The notes under the pieces are model-generated. The model did no database searches and was not told where the DNA came from. It saw only the letters and a program-made list of their open reading frames with translations. A program made the translations under genes and the position numbers. A stretch of DNA of 54,953 nt from Tubulanus polymorphus (Eukaryota; Nemertea; Palaeonemertea; Tubulaniformes; Tubulanidae), in contig NW_027437479.1 in assembly GCF_964204645.1 (NCBI RefSeq), positions 1 to 54,953 on the forward strand. The letters are read 5' to 3'. Shown here in pieces: positions 13,601 through 26,200 of this stretch. Numbering within the stretch: position 1 is the stretch's first letter; every line of letters starts with the position of its first letter.

Positions 13601-16499
13601 AAAGACGTTTTCGTATCAAATATTCCCCCTATCGGAAAAACGACAATGTCGATGCGTAAAAGCGCTCAAATCGTCAGGAAAAGCACTTTTCGTCGCGAAA
13701 ACGTCGTTCAGCGCGAGAAAAGACGTTTTCTCATCACATTCTCCCCGTATCGGATAAACGACAATGTCGATGCGTAAAAGCGCTCAAATCGTCAGGAAAA
13801 GCACTTTTCGCTCCGAAAACGTCGTTCAGCGCGAGAAAAGACGTTTTCGTATCAAATATTCCCCCTATCGGAAAAACGACAATGTCGATGCGTAAAAGCG
13901 CTCAAATCGTCAGGAAAAGCACTTTTCGACCCGAAAACGTCGTTCAGCGCGAGAAAAGACGTTTTCGTATCAAATATTCCCCCTATCGGAAAAACGACAA
14001 TGTCGATGCGTAAAAGCGCTCAAATCGTCAGGAAAAGCACATTTCGACCCGAAAACGTCGTTCAGCGCGAGAAAAGACGTTTTCGTATCAAATATTCCCC
14101 CTATCGGAAAAACGACAATGTCGATGCGTAAAAGCGCTCAAATCGTCAGGAAAAGCACTTTTCGACCCGAAAACGTCGTTCAGCGCGAGAAAAGACGTTT
14201 TCGTATCAAATATTCCCCCTATCGAAAAACGACAATGTCGATGCGTAAAAGCGCTCAAATCGTCAGGAAAAGCACTTTTCGCTCCGAAAACGTCGTTCAG
14301 CGCGAGAAAAGACGTTTTCGTATCAAATATTCCCCCTATCGGAAAAACGACAATGTCGATGCGTAAAAGCGCTCAAATCGTCAGGAAAAGCACATTTCGA
14401 CCCTAAAACGTCGTTCAGCGCGAGAAAAGACGTTTTCTCACCACATTTTCCCCCTATCGGAAAAACGACAATGTCGATGCGTAAAAGCGCTCAAATCGTC
14501 AGGAAAAGCACATTTCGACCCGAAAACGTCGTTCAGCGCGAGAAAAGACGTTTTTCTCATCACATTTTCCCCGTATCGGAAAAAACGACAATGTCGATGC
14601 GTAAAAGCGCTCAAATCGTCAGGAAAAGCACATTTCGACCCGAAAACGTCGTTCAGCGCGAGAAAAGACGTTTTCTCATCACATTTTCCCCGTATCGGAA
14701 AAACGACAATGTCGATGCGTAAAAGCGCTCAAATCGTCAGGAAAAGCACTTTTCGACCCGAAAACGTCGTTCAGCGCGAGAAAAGACGTTTTCTCATCAA
14801 ATATTCCCCGTATCGGAAAAACGACGATGTCGATGCGTAAAAGCGCTCAAATCGTCAGGAAAAGCACATTTCGACCCGAAAACGTCGTTCAGCGCGAGAA
14901 AAGACGTTTTCTCATCACATTTTCCCCGTATCGGAAAAAACGACGATGTCGATGCGTAAAAGCGCTCAAATCGTCAGGAAAAGCACTTTTCGCTCCGAAA
15001 ACGTCGTTCAGCGCGAGAAAAGACGTTTTCGTATCAAATATTCCCCCTATCGGAAAAACGACAATGTCGATGCGTAAAAGCGCTCAAATCGTCAGGAAAA
15101 GCACTTTTCGACCCGAAAACGTCGTTCAGCGCGAGAAAAGACGTTTTCGTATCAAATATTCCCCCTATCGGAAAAACGACAATGTCGATGCGTAAAAGCG
15201 CTCAAATCGTCAGGAAAAGCACATTTCGACCCGAAAACGTCGTTCAGCGCGAGAAAAGACGTTTTCGTATCAAATATTCCCCCTATCGGAAAAACGACAA
15301 TGTCGATGCGTAAAAGCGCTCAAATCGTCAGGAAAAGCACTTTTCGACCCGAAAACGTCGTTCAGCGCGAGAAAAGACGTTTTCGTATCAAATATTCCCC
15401 CTATCGGAAAAACGACAATGTCGATGCGTAAAAGCGCTCAAATCGTCAGGAAAAGCACTTTTCGCTCCGAAAACGTCGTTCAGCGCGAGAAAAGACGTTT
15501 TCGTATCAAATATTCCCCTATCGGAAAAACGACAATGTCGATGCGTAAAAGCGCTCAAATCGTCAGGAAAAGCACTTTTCGACCCGAAAACGTCGTTCAG
15601 CGCGAGAAAAGACGTTTTCTCATCAAATATTCCCCCTATCGGAAAAACGACAATGTCGATGCGTAAAAGCGCTCAAATCGTCAGGAAAAGCACATTTCGA
15701 CCCTAAAACGTCGTTCAGCGCGAGAAAAGACGTTTTCTCATCACATTTTCCCCCTATCGGAAAAACGACAATGTCGATGCGTAAAAGCGCTCAAATCGTC
15801 AGGAAAAGCACATTTCGACCCGAAAACGTCGTTCAGCGCGAGAAAAGACGTTTTCTCATCACATTTTCCCCGTATCGGAAAAACGACAATGTCGATGCGT
15901 AAAAGCGCTCAAATCGTCAGGAAAAGCACTTTTCGACCCGAAAACGTCGTTCAGCGCGAGAAAAGACGTTTTCTCATCACATTTTCCCCGTATCGGAAAA
16001 ACGACAATGTCGATGCGTAAAAGCGCTCAAATCGTCAGGAAAAGCACATTTCGACCCGAAAACGTCGTTCAGCGCGAGAAAAGACGTTTTCGTATCAAAT
16101 ATTCCCCCTATCGGAAAAACGACGATGTCGATGCGTAAAAGCGCTCAAATCGTCAGGAAAAGCACTTTTCGTCGCGAAAACGTCGTTCTGCGCGAGAAAA
16201 GACGTTTTCTCATCACATTCTCCCCGTATCGGAAAAACAACAATGTCGATGCGTAAAAGCGCTCAAATCGTCAGGAAAAGCACATTTCGACCCGAAAACG
16301 TCGTTCAGCGCGAGAAAAGACGTTTTCGTATCAAATATTCCCCCTATCGGAAAAACGACAATGTCGATGCGTAAAAGCGCTCAAATCGTCAGGAAAAGCA
16401 CTTTTCGCTCCGAAAACGTCGTTCAGCGCGAGAAAAGACGTTTTCGTATCAAATATTCCCCCTATCGGAAAAACGACAATGTCGATGCGTAAAAGCGCT

Positions 16500-19080
16500 C
16501 AAATCGTCAGGAAAAGCACATTTCGACCCTAAAACGTCGTTCAGCGCGAGAAAAGACGTTTTCTCATCACATTTTCCCCCTATCGGAAAAACGACAATGT
16601 CGATGCGTAAAAGCGCTCAAATCGTCAGGAAAAGCACTTTTCGCTCCGAAAACGTCGTTCAGCGCGAGAAAAGACGTTTTCGTATCAAATATTCCCCCTA
16701 TCGGAAAAACGACAATGTCGATGCGTAAAAGCGCTCAAATCGTCAGGAAAAGCACTTTTCGACCCGAAAACGTCGTTCAGCGCGAGAAAAGACGTTTTCT
16801 CATCAAATATTCCCCGTATCGGAAAAACGACGATGTCGATGCGTAAAAGCGCTCAAATCGTCAGGAAAAGCACTTTTCGACCCGAAAACGTCGTTCAGCG
16901 CGAGAAAAGACGTTTTCTCATCACATTTTCCCCGTATCGGAAAAAACGACAATGTCGATGCGTAAAAGCGCTCAAATCGTCAGGAAAAGCACATTTCGAC
17001 CCGAAAACGTCGTTCAGCGCGAGAAAAGACGTTTTCGTATCAAATATTCCCCCTATCGGAAAAACGACAATGTCGATGCGTAAAAGCGCTCAAATCGTCA
17101 GGAAAAGCACTTTTCGTCGCGAAAACGTCGTTCAGCGCGAGAAAAGACGTTTTCTCATCACATTCTCCCCGTATCGGATAAACGACAATGTAGATGCGTA
17201 AAAGCGCTCAAATCGTCAGGAAAAGCACTTTTCGACCCTAAAACGTCGTTCAGCGCGAGAAAAGACGTTTTTGTATCAAATATTCCCTGTATCGGAAAAA
17301 ACGACAATGTCGATGCGTAAAAGCGCTCAAATCGTCAGGAAAAGCACATTTCGACCCGAAAACGTCGTTCAGCGCGAGAAAAGACGTTTTCTCATCACAT
17401 TTTCCCCCTATCGGAAAAACGACAATGTCGATGCGTAAAAGCGCTCAAATCGTCAGGAAAAGCACTTTTCGTCGCGAAAACGTCGTTCAGCGCGAGAAAA
17501 GACGTTTTCGTATCAAATATTCCCCGTATCGGAAAAACGACAATGTCGATGCGTAAAAGCGCTCAAATCGTCAGGAAAAGCACTTTTCGACCCGAAAACG
17601 TCGTTCAGCGCGAGAAAAGACGTTTTCGTATCAAATATTCCCCCTATCGGAAAAACGACAATGTCGATGCGTAAAAGCTCTCAAATCGTCAGGAAAAGCA
17701 CATTTCGACCCGAAAACGTCGTTCAGCGCGAGAAAAGACGTTTTCGTATCAAATATTCCCCCTATCGGAAAAACGACAATGTCGATGCGTAAAAGCGCTC
17801 AAATCGTCAGGAAAAGCACATTTCGACCCTAAAACGTCGTTCAGCGCGAGAAAAGACGTTTTCTCATCACATTTTCCCCCTATCGGAAAAACGACAATGT
17901 CGATGCGTAAAAGCGCTCAAATCGTCAGGAAAAGCACTTTTCGCTCCGAAAACGTCGTTCAGCGCGAGAAAAGACGTTTTCGTATCAAATATTCCCCCTA
18001 TCGGAAAAACGACAATGTCGATGCGTAAAAGCGCTCAAATCGTCAGGAAAAGCACTTTTCGACCCGAAAACGTCGTTCAGCGCGAGAAAAGACGTTTTCT
18101 CATCAAATATTCCCCGTATCGGAAAAACGACGATGTCGATGCGTAAAAGCGCTCAAATCGTCAGGAAAAGCACTTTTCGACCCGAAAACGTCGTTCAGCG
18201 CGAGAAAAGACGTTTTCTCATCACATTTTCCCCGTATCGGAAAAACGACAATGTCGATGCGTAAAAGCGCTCAAATCGTCAGGAAAAGCACATTTCGACC
18301 CGAAAACGTCGTTCAGCGCGAGAAAAGACGTTTTCGTATCAAATATTCCCCCTATCGGAAAAACGACAATGTCGATGCGTAAAAGCGCTCAAATCGTCAG
18401 GAAAAGCACTTTTCGTCTCGAAAACGTCGTTCAGCGCGAGAAAAGACGTTTTCTCATCACATTCTCCCCGTATCGGATAAACGACAATGTAGATGCGTAA
18501 AAGCGCTCAAATCGTCAGGAAAAGCACTTTTCGACCCGAAAACGTCGTTCAGCGCGAGAAAAGACGTTTTTGTATCAAATATTCCCTGTATCGGAAAAAC
18601 GACAATGTCGATGCGTAAAAGCGCTCAAATCGTCAGGAAAAGCACATTTCGACCCGAAAACGTCGTTCAGCGCGAGAAAAGACGTTTTCTCATCACATTT
18701 TCCCCCTATCGGAAAAACGACAATGTCGATGCGTAAAAGCGCTCAAATCGTCAGGAAAAGCACTTTTCGTCGCGAAAACGTCGTTCAGCGCGAGAAAAGA
18801 CGTTTTCGTATCAAATATTCCCCGTATCGGAAAAACGACAATGTCGATGCGTAAAAGCGCTCAAATCGTCAGGAAAAGCACTTTTCGACCCGAAAACGTC
18901 GTTCAGCGCGAGAAAAGACGTTTTCGTATCAAATATTCCCCCTATCGGAAAAACGACAATGTCGATGCGTAAAAGCTCTCAAATCGTCAGGAAAAGCACA
19001 TTTCGACCCGAAAACGTCGTTCAGCGCGAGAAAAGACGTTTTCGTATCAAATATTCCCCCTATCGGAAAAACGACAATGT
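16500..19080 (+). repeat. Eleven-monomer tandem duplication (about 1299 bp)
   Basis: Two adjacent copies have the same order of variants at an offset of 1298-1300 bp. gtatcaaatattccctg lies at 17273 and 18572, and the rare gtaaaagctctcaaatcg at 17671 and 18969. aaatcgtcaggaaaagcac followed by the atttcgaccc variant lies near 16501 and 17801. The ends are approximate. The duplicate appears recent because private variants are shared. Confidence 0.75.
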
Positions 19081-20222
19081 CGATGCGTAAAAGCGCTCAA
19101 ATCGTCAGGAAAAGCACTTTTCGCTCCGAAAACGTCGTTCAGCGCGAGAAAAGACGTTTTCGTATCAAATATTCCCCCTATCGGAAAAACGACAATGTCG
19201 ATGCGTAAAAGCGCTCAAATCGTCAGGAAAAGCACATTTCGACCCTAAAACGTCGTTCAGCGCGAGAAAAGACGTTTTCTCACCACATTTTCCCCCTATC
19301 GGAAAAACGACAATGTCGATGCGTAAAAGCGCTCAAATCGTCAGGAAAAGCACATTTCGACCCGAAAACGTCGTTCAGCGCGAGAAAAGACGTTTTCTCA
19401 TCACATTTTCCCCGTATCAGAAAAACGACAATGTCGATGCGTAAAAGCGCTCAAATCGTCAGGAAAAGCACATTTCGACCCTAAAACGTCGTTCAGCGCG
19501 AGAAAAGACGTTTTCTCATCACATTTTCCCCCTATCGGAAAAACGACAATGTCGATGCGTAAAAGCGCTCAAATCGTCAGGAAAAGCACATTTCGACCCG
19601 AAAACGTCGTTCAGCGCGAGAAAAGACGTTTTCTCATCACATTTTCCCCGTATCGGAAAAACGACAATGTCGATGCGTAAAAGCGCTCAAATCGTCAGGA
19701 AAAGCACTTTTCGCTCCGAAAACGTCGTTCAGCGCGAGAAAAGACGTTTTCGTATCAAATATTCCCCCTATCGGAAAAACGACAATGTCGATGCGTAAAA
19801 GCGCTCAAATCGTCAGGAAAAGCACTTTTCGTCGCGAAAACGTCGTTCAGCGCGAGAAAAGACGTTTTCTCATCACATTCTCCCCGTATCGGATAAACGA
19901 CAATGTCGATGCGTAAAAGCGCTCAAATCGTCAGGAAAAGCACTTTTCGCTCCGAAAACGTCGTTCAGCGCGAGAAAAGACGTTTTCGTATCAAATATTC
20001 CCCCTATCGGAAAAACGACAATGTCGATGCGTAAAAGCGCTCAAATCGTCAGGAAAAGCACTTTTCGACCCGAAAACGTCGTTCAGCGCGAGAAAAGACG
20101 TTTTCGTATCAAATATTCCCCCTATCGGAAAAACGACGATGTCGATGCGTAAAAGCGCTCAAATCGTCAGGAAAAGCACTTTTCGACCCGAAAACGTCGT
20201 TCAGCGCGAGAAAAGACGTTTT

Positions 20223-20282
20223 CTCGACGGGAAAAGCACATTTCGGTCCGAAAACGTCGTTCAGCGCGAGAAAAGACGTTTT
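20223..20282 (+). repeat. Shortened 60-bp monomer (first of many)
   Basis: The unit starts with ctcgacgggaaaagcac and ends with gacgtttt. It equals a family-B monomer minus 58 bp, from just after ctcg to just after aaatcg, so the breakpoint lies at a shared TCG. The same junction recurs at about 20680, 20976, 21507, 21685, 22099, 23382, 23678 and 23974, and many times to the end of domain B. One deletion followed by amplification is the simplest origin. Confidence 0.85.
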
Positions 20283-20520
20283 CTCGTCAACTTCTCCCCG
20301 TATCGGAAAAATGATAATGTCGATGCGTAAAAGCTCTCAAATCGACGGGAAAAGCACATTTCGGTCCGAAAACGTCGTTCAGCGCGAGAAAAGACGTTTT
20401 CTCGTCAACTTCTCCCCGTATCGGAAAAATGATAATGTCGATGCGTAAAAGCGCTCAAATCGTCAGGAAAAGCACATTTCGGCCCGAAAACGTCGTTCAG
20501 CGCGAGAAAATACGTTTTCG

Positions 20521-20563
20521 TATCGAATATTCCCCCTAACGGAAAAACGACGATGTCGATGCG
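20521..20563 (+). repeat. Shortened 43-bp monomer remnant
   Basis: The sequence goes from gatgcg directly into tatcgaatattgcccc, where a full monomer would continue gcgtaaaagcgct. The unit is 43 bp, so 75 bp is missing. The junction lies within cgta, shared by both sides. It occurs again at 23223-23265, which points to duplication of one event. Confidence 0.8.
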
Positions 20564-23279
20564 TATCGAATATTGCCCCTATCGGAAAAACGACGACGTC
20601 GATGCGTAAAAGCGCTCAAATCGACGGGAAAAACACATTTCGGCCCGAAAACGTCGTTCAGCGCGAGAAAAGACGTTTTCTCGACGGGAAAAGCACATTT
20701 CGGTCCGAAAACGTCGTTCAGCGCGAGAAAAGACGTTTTCTCGTCAACTTCTCCCCGTATCGGAAAAATGATAATGTCGATGCGTAAAAGCGCTCAAATC
20801 GACGGGAAAAGCACATATCGACCCGAAAACGTCGTTCAGCGCGAGAAAAGACGTTTTCGTATCGAATATTCCCCCTATCGGAAAAACGACGATGTCGATG
20901 CGTAAAAGCGCTCAAATCGTCAGGAAAAGCACATTTCGGCCCGAAAACGTCGTACAGCGCGAGAAAAGACGTTTTCTCGACGGGAAAAGCACATTTCGGT
21001 CCGAAAACGTCGTTCAGCGCGAGAAAAGACGTTTTCTCGTCAATTTCTCCCCGTATCGGAAAAATTATAATGCCGATGCGCAAAAGCGCTCAAATCGACG
21101 GTAAAAGCACATTTCGGCCCGAAAACGTCGTTCAGCGCGAGAAAAGACGTTTTCTCGTCAACTTCTCCCCGTATCGGAAAAATGATAATGTCGATGCGCA
21201 AAAGCGCTCAAATCGACGGGAAAACACATTTCGGCCCGAAAACGTCGTTCAGCGCGAGAAAAGAAGTTTTCGTATCGAATATTCCCCCTATCGGAAAAAC
21301 GACGATGTCGATGCGTAAAAGCGCTCAAATCGTCAGGAAAAGCACATTTCGGCCCGAAAACGTCGTTCAGCGCGAGAAAAGACGTTTTCTCGTCAACTTC
21401 TCCCCGTATCGGAAAAATGATAATGTCGATGCGTAAAAGCGCTCAAATCGTCAGGAAAAGCACTTTTCGACCCGAAAACGTCGTTCAGCGCGAGAAAAGA
21501 CGTTTTCTCGACGGGAAAAGCACATTTCGGTCCGAAAACGTCGTTCAGCGCGAGAAAAGACGTTTTCTCGTCAACTTCTCCCCGTATCGGAAAAATGATA
21601 ATGTCGATGCGTAAAAGCGCTCAAATCGACGGGAAAAGCACATTTCGATCCGAAAACGTCGTTCAGCGCGAGAAAAGACGTTTTCTCGACGGGAAAAGCA
21701 CATTTCGGTCCGAAAACGTCGTTCAGCGCGAGAAAAGACGTTTTCTCGTCAACTTCTCCCCGTATCGGAAAAATGATAATGCCGATGCGCAAAAGCGCTC
21801 AAATCGACGGGAAAAGCACATTTCGGTCCGAAAACGTCGTACAGCGCGAGAAAAGACGTTTTCTCGTCAACTTCTCCCCGTATCGGAAAAATGATAATGC
21901 CGATGCGCAAAAGCGCTCAAATCGACGGGAAAAGCACATTTCGGCCCGAAAACGTCGTTCAGCGCGAGAAAAGACGTTTTCTCGTCAACTTCTCCCCGTA
22001 TCGGAAAAATGATAATGTCGATGCGTAAAAGCGCTCAAATCGACGGGAAAAGCACATTTCGACCCGAAAACGTCGTTCAGCGCGAGAAAAGACGTTTTCT
22101 CGACGGGAAAAGCACATTTCGGTCCGAAAACGTCGTTCAGCGCGAGAAAAGACGTTTTCTCGTCAATTTCTCCCCGTATCGGAAAAATTATAATGCCGAT
22201 GCGCAAAAGCGCTCAAATCGACGGGAAAAGCACATTTCGGCCCGAAAACGTCGTTCAGCGCGAGAAAAGACGTTTTCTCGTCAACTTCTCCCCGTATCGG
22301 AAAAATGATAATGTCGATGCGTAAAAGCGCTCAAATCGACGGGAAAAGCACATTTCGACCCGAAAACGTCGTTCAGCGCGAGAAAAGAAGTTTTCGTATC
22401 GAATATTCGCCCTATCGGAAAAACGACGATGTCGATGCGTAAAAGCGCTCAAATCGTCAGGAAAAGTGCATTTCGGCCCGAAAACGTCGTTCAGCGCGAG
22501 AAAAGACGTTTTCTCGTCAACTTCTCCCCGTATCGGAAAAATGATAATGCCGATGCGCAAAAGCGCTCAAATCGACGGGAAAAGCACATTTCGGCCCGAA
22601 AACGTCGTTCAGCGCGAGAAAAGACGTTTTCTCGTCAACTTCTCCCCGTATCGGAAAAATGATAATGTCGATGCGTAAAAGCTCTCAAATCGACGGGAAA
22701 AGCACATTTCGACCCGAAAACGTCGTTCAGCGCGAGAAAAGACGTTTTCGTATCGAATATTCCCCCTATCGGAAAAACGACGATGTCGATGCGTAAAAGC
22801 GCTCAAATCGTCAGGAAAAGCACATTTCGGTCCGAAAACGTCGTTCAGCGCGAGAAAAGACGTTTTCTCGTCAATTTCTCCCCGTATCGCAAAAATGATA
22901 ATGTCGAAGCGCAAAAGCGCTCAAATCGACGGGAAAAGCACATTTCGGTCCGAAAACGTCGTTCAGCGCGAGAAAAGACGTTTTCTCGTCAACTTCTCCC
23001 CGTATCGGAAAAATGATAATGTCGATGCGTAAAAGCGCTCAAATCGTCAGGAAAAGCACATTTCGGCCCGAAAACGTCGTTCAGCGCGAGAAAATACGTT
23101 TTCGTATCGAATATTCCCCCTGTCGGAAAAATGATAATGTCGATGCGCAAAAGCGCTCAAATCGACGGGAAAAACACATTTCGGCCCGAAAACGTCGTTC
23201 AGCGCGAGAAAAGAAGTTTTCGTATCGAATATTCCCCCTATCGGAAAAACGACGATGTCGATGCGTATCGAATATTGCC

Positions 23280-26200
23280 CCTATCGGAAAAACGACGACG
23301 TCGATGCGTAAAAGCGCTCAAATCGTCAGGAAAAGCACTTTTCGACCCGAAAACGTCGTTCAGCGCGAGAAAAGACGTTTTCTCGACGGGAAAAGCACAT
23401 TTCGGTCCAAAAACGTCGTTCAGCGCGAGAAAAGACGTTTTCTCGTCAACTTCTCCCCGTATCGGAAAAATGATAATGTCGATGCGTAAAAGCGCTCAAA
23501 TCGACGGGAAAAGCACATTTCGGCCCGAAAACGTCGTTCAGCGCGAGAAAAGACGTTTTCGTATCGAATATTGCCCCTATCGGAAAAACGACGACGTCGA
23601 TGCGTAAAAGCGCTCAAATCGTCAGGAAAAGCACTTTTCGACCCGAAAACGTCGTTCAGCGCGAGAAAAGACGTTTTCTCGACGGGAAAAGCACATTTCG
23701 GTCCAAAAACGTCGTTCAGCGCGAGAAAAGACGTTTTCTCGTCAACTTCTCCCCGTATCGGAAAAATGATAATGCCGATGCGCAAAAGCACTCAAATCGA
23801 CGGGAAAAGCACATTTCGGCCCGAAAACGTCGTTCAGCGCGAGAAAAGACGTTTTCTCGTCAACTTCTCCCCGTATCGGAAAAATGATAATGTCGATGCG
23901 TAAAAGCGCTCAAATCGACGGGAAAAGCACATTTCGACCCGAAAACGTCGTTCAGCGCGAGAAAAGACGTTTTCTCGACGGGAAAAGCACATTTCGGTCC
24001 GAAAACGTCGTACAGCGCGAGAAAAGACGTTTTCTCGTCAACTTCTCCCCGTATCGGAAAAATGATAATGCCGATGCGCAAAAGCGCTCAAATCGACGGG
24101 AAAAGCACATTTCGGTCCGAAAACGTCGTACAGCGCGAGAAAAGACGTTTTCTCGTCAACTTCTCCCCGTATCGGAAAAATGATAATGTCGATGCGTAAA
24201 TGCGCTCAAATCGACGGGAAAAGCACATTTCGGCCCGAAAACGTCGTACAGCGCGAGAAAAGACGTTTTCTCGTCAACTTCTCCCCGTATCGGAAAAATG
24301 ATAATGCCGATGCGCAAAAGCGCTCAAATCGACGGGAAAAGCACATTTCGGCCCGAAAACGTCGTTCAGCGCGAGAAAAGACGTTTTCTCGTCAACTTCT
24401 CCCCGTGTCGGAAAAATGATAATGCCGATGCGCAAAAGCGCTCAACTCGACGGGAAAAGCACATTTCGGCCCGAAAACGTCGTTCAGCGCGAGAAAAGAC
24501 GTTTTCTCGTCAACTTCTCTCCGTATCGGAAAAATTATAATGCCGATGCGCAAAAGCGCTCAAATCGACGGGAAAAGCATATTTCGGCCCGAAAACGTCG
24601 TTCAGCGCGAGTAAAGACGTTTTCTCGTCAACTTCTCCCCGTATCGGAAAAATGATAATGTCGATGCGCAAAAGCGCTCAAATCGACGGGAAAAACACAT
24701 TTCGGCCCGAAAACGTCGTTCAGCGCGAGAAAAGACGTTTTCTCGTCAACTTCTCCCCGTATCGGAAAAATGATAATGTCGATGCGTAAAAGCGCTCAAA
24801 TCGTCAGGAAAAGCACTTTTCGACCCGAAAACGTCGTTCAGCGCGAGAAAAGACGTTTTCGTATCGAATATTCCCCCTATCGGAAAAACGACGATGTCGA
24901 TGCGTAAAAGCGCTCAAATCGTCAGGAAAAGCGCATTTCGGCCCGAAAACGTCGTTCAGTGCGAGAAAAGACGTTTTCTCGTCAACTTCTCCCCGTATCG
25001 GAAAAATGATAATGTCGATGCGTAAAAGCGCTCAAATCGTCAGGAAAAGCACTTTTCGACCCGAAAACGTCGTTCAGCGCGAGAAAAGACGTTTTTGTAT
25101 CGAATATTCGCCCTATCGGAAAAACGACGATGTCGATGCGTAAAAGCGCTCAAATCGTCAGGAAAAGCACATTTCGGCCCGAAAACGTCGTACAGCACGA
25201 GAAAAGACGTTTTCTCGACGGGAAAAGCACATTTCGGTCCGAAAACGTCGTTCAGCGCGAGAAAAGACGTTTTCTCGTCAATTTCTCCCCGTATCGCAAA
25301 AATGATAATGTCGAAACTCAAAAATCGCTCAAAACGACGGGAAAAGCACATTTCGGTCCGAAAACGTCGTTCAGCGCGAGAAAAGACGTTTTCTCGTCAC
25401 ATTCTCCCCGTATCGGAAAAATGATAATGTCGATGCGTAAAAGCGCTCAAATCGACGGGAAAAGCACATTTCGACCCGAAAACGTCGTTCAGCGCGAGAA
25501 AAGACGTTTTCGTATCGAATATTCCCCCTATCGGAAAAACGACGATGTCGATGCGTAAAAGCGCTCAAATCGTCAGGAAAAGCACATTTCGGCCCGAAAA
25601 CGTCGTTCAGCGCGAGAAAAGACGTTTTCTCGTCAACTTCTCCCCGTATCGGAAAAATGATAATGCCGATGCGCAAAAGCGCTCAAATCGACGGGAAAAG
25701 CACATTTCGGCCCGAAAACGTCGTTCAGCGCGAGAAAAGACGTTTTCTCGTCAACTTCTCCCCGTATCGGAAAAATGATAATGTCGATGCGCAAAAGCGC
25801 TCAAATCGACGGGAAAAACACATTTCGGCCCGAAAACGTCGTTCAGCGCGAGAAAAGACGTTTTCGTATCGAATATTCCCCCTATCGGAAAAACGACGAT
25901 GTCGATGCGTAAAAGCGCTCAAATCGTCAGGAAAAGCACATTTCGGCCCGAAAACGTCGTTCAGCGCGAGAAAAGACGTTTTCTCGTCAACTTCTCCCCG
26001 TATCGGAAAAATGATAATGTCGATGCGTAAAAGCGCTCAAATCGACGGGAAAAGCACATTTCGACCCGAAAACGTCGTTCAGCGCGAGAAAAGACGTTTT
26101 CGTATCGAATATTCGCCCTATCGGAAAAACGACGATGTCGATGCGTAAAAGCGCTCAAATCGTCAGGAAAAGCGCATTTCGGCCCGAAAACGTCGTTCAG

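Larger units (their letters stand above)
1..20222 (+). repeat. Satellite domain A: 118-bp tandem array
   Basis: About 171 head-to-tail copies of a 118-bp monomer fill this stretch, with no interruption and no gene. Recurrent anchors are cagcgcgagaaaagacg, aaaacgac(a/g)atgtcgatg and gcgtaaaagcgctcaaatcg. Variation sits in two short windows. One is the segment after gacgtttt, which reads either cgtatcaaatattcccc or ctcatcacattttcccc. The other is the segment after aaaagcac, which reads ttttcgaccc, atttcgaccc, ttttcgctcc or ttttcgtcgc. The same few variants recur in fixed orders, which shows segmental amplification rather than independent drift. Single-base indels in A or C runs (for example near 533, 5775, 5952, 13165, 14224 and 14550) shift the phase slightly. 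Open frames in this region are by-products: 118 mod 3 is 1, and they mostly end at the TAA of gatgcgTAA. I do not recognise the family by name. A centromeric or pericentromeric role is possible but unsupported. Confidence 0.97.

Noticed and set aside
1-20222. CRISPR-like repeat array
   Set aside because: The whole 118-bp unit is repeated with no unique spacers, there are no cas genes, and the retroelement is eukaryotic in type.
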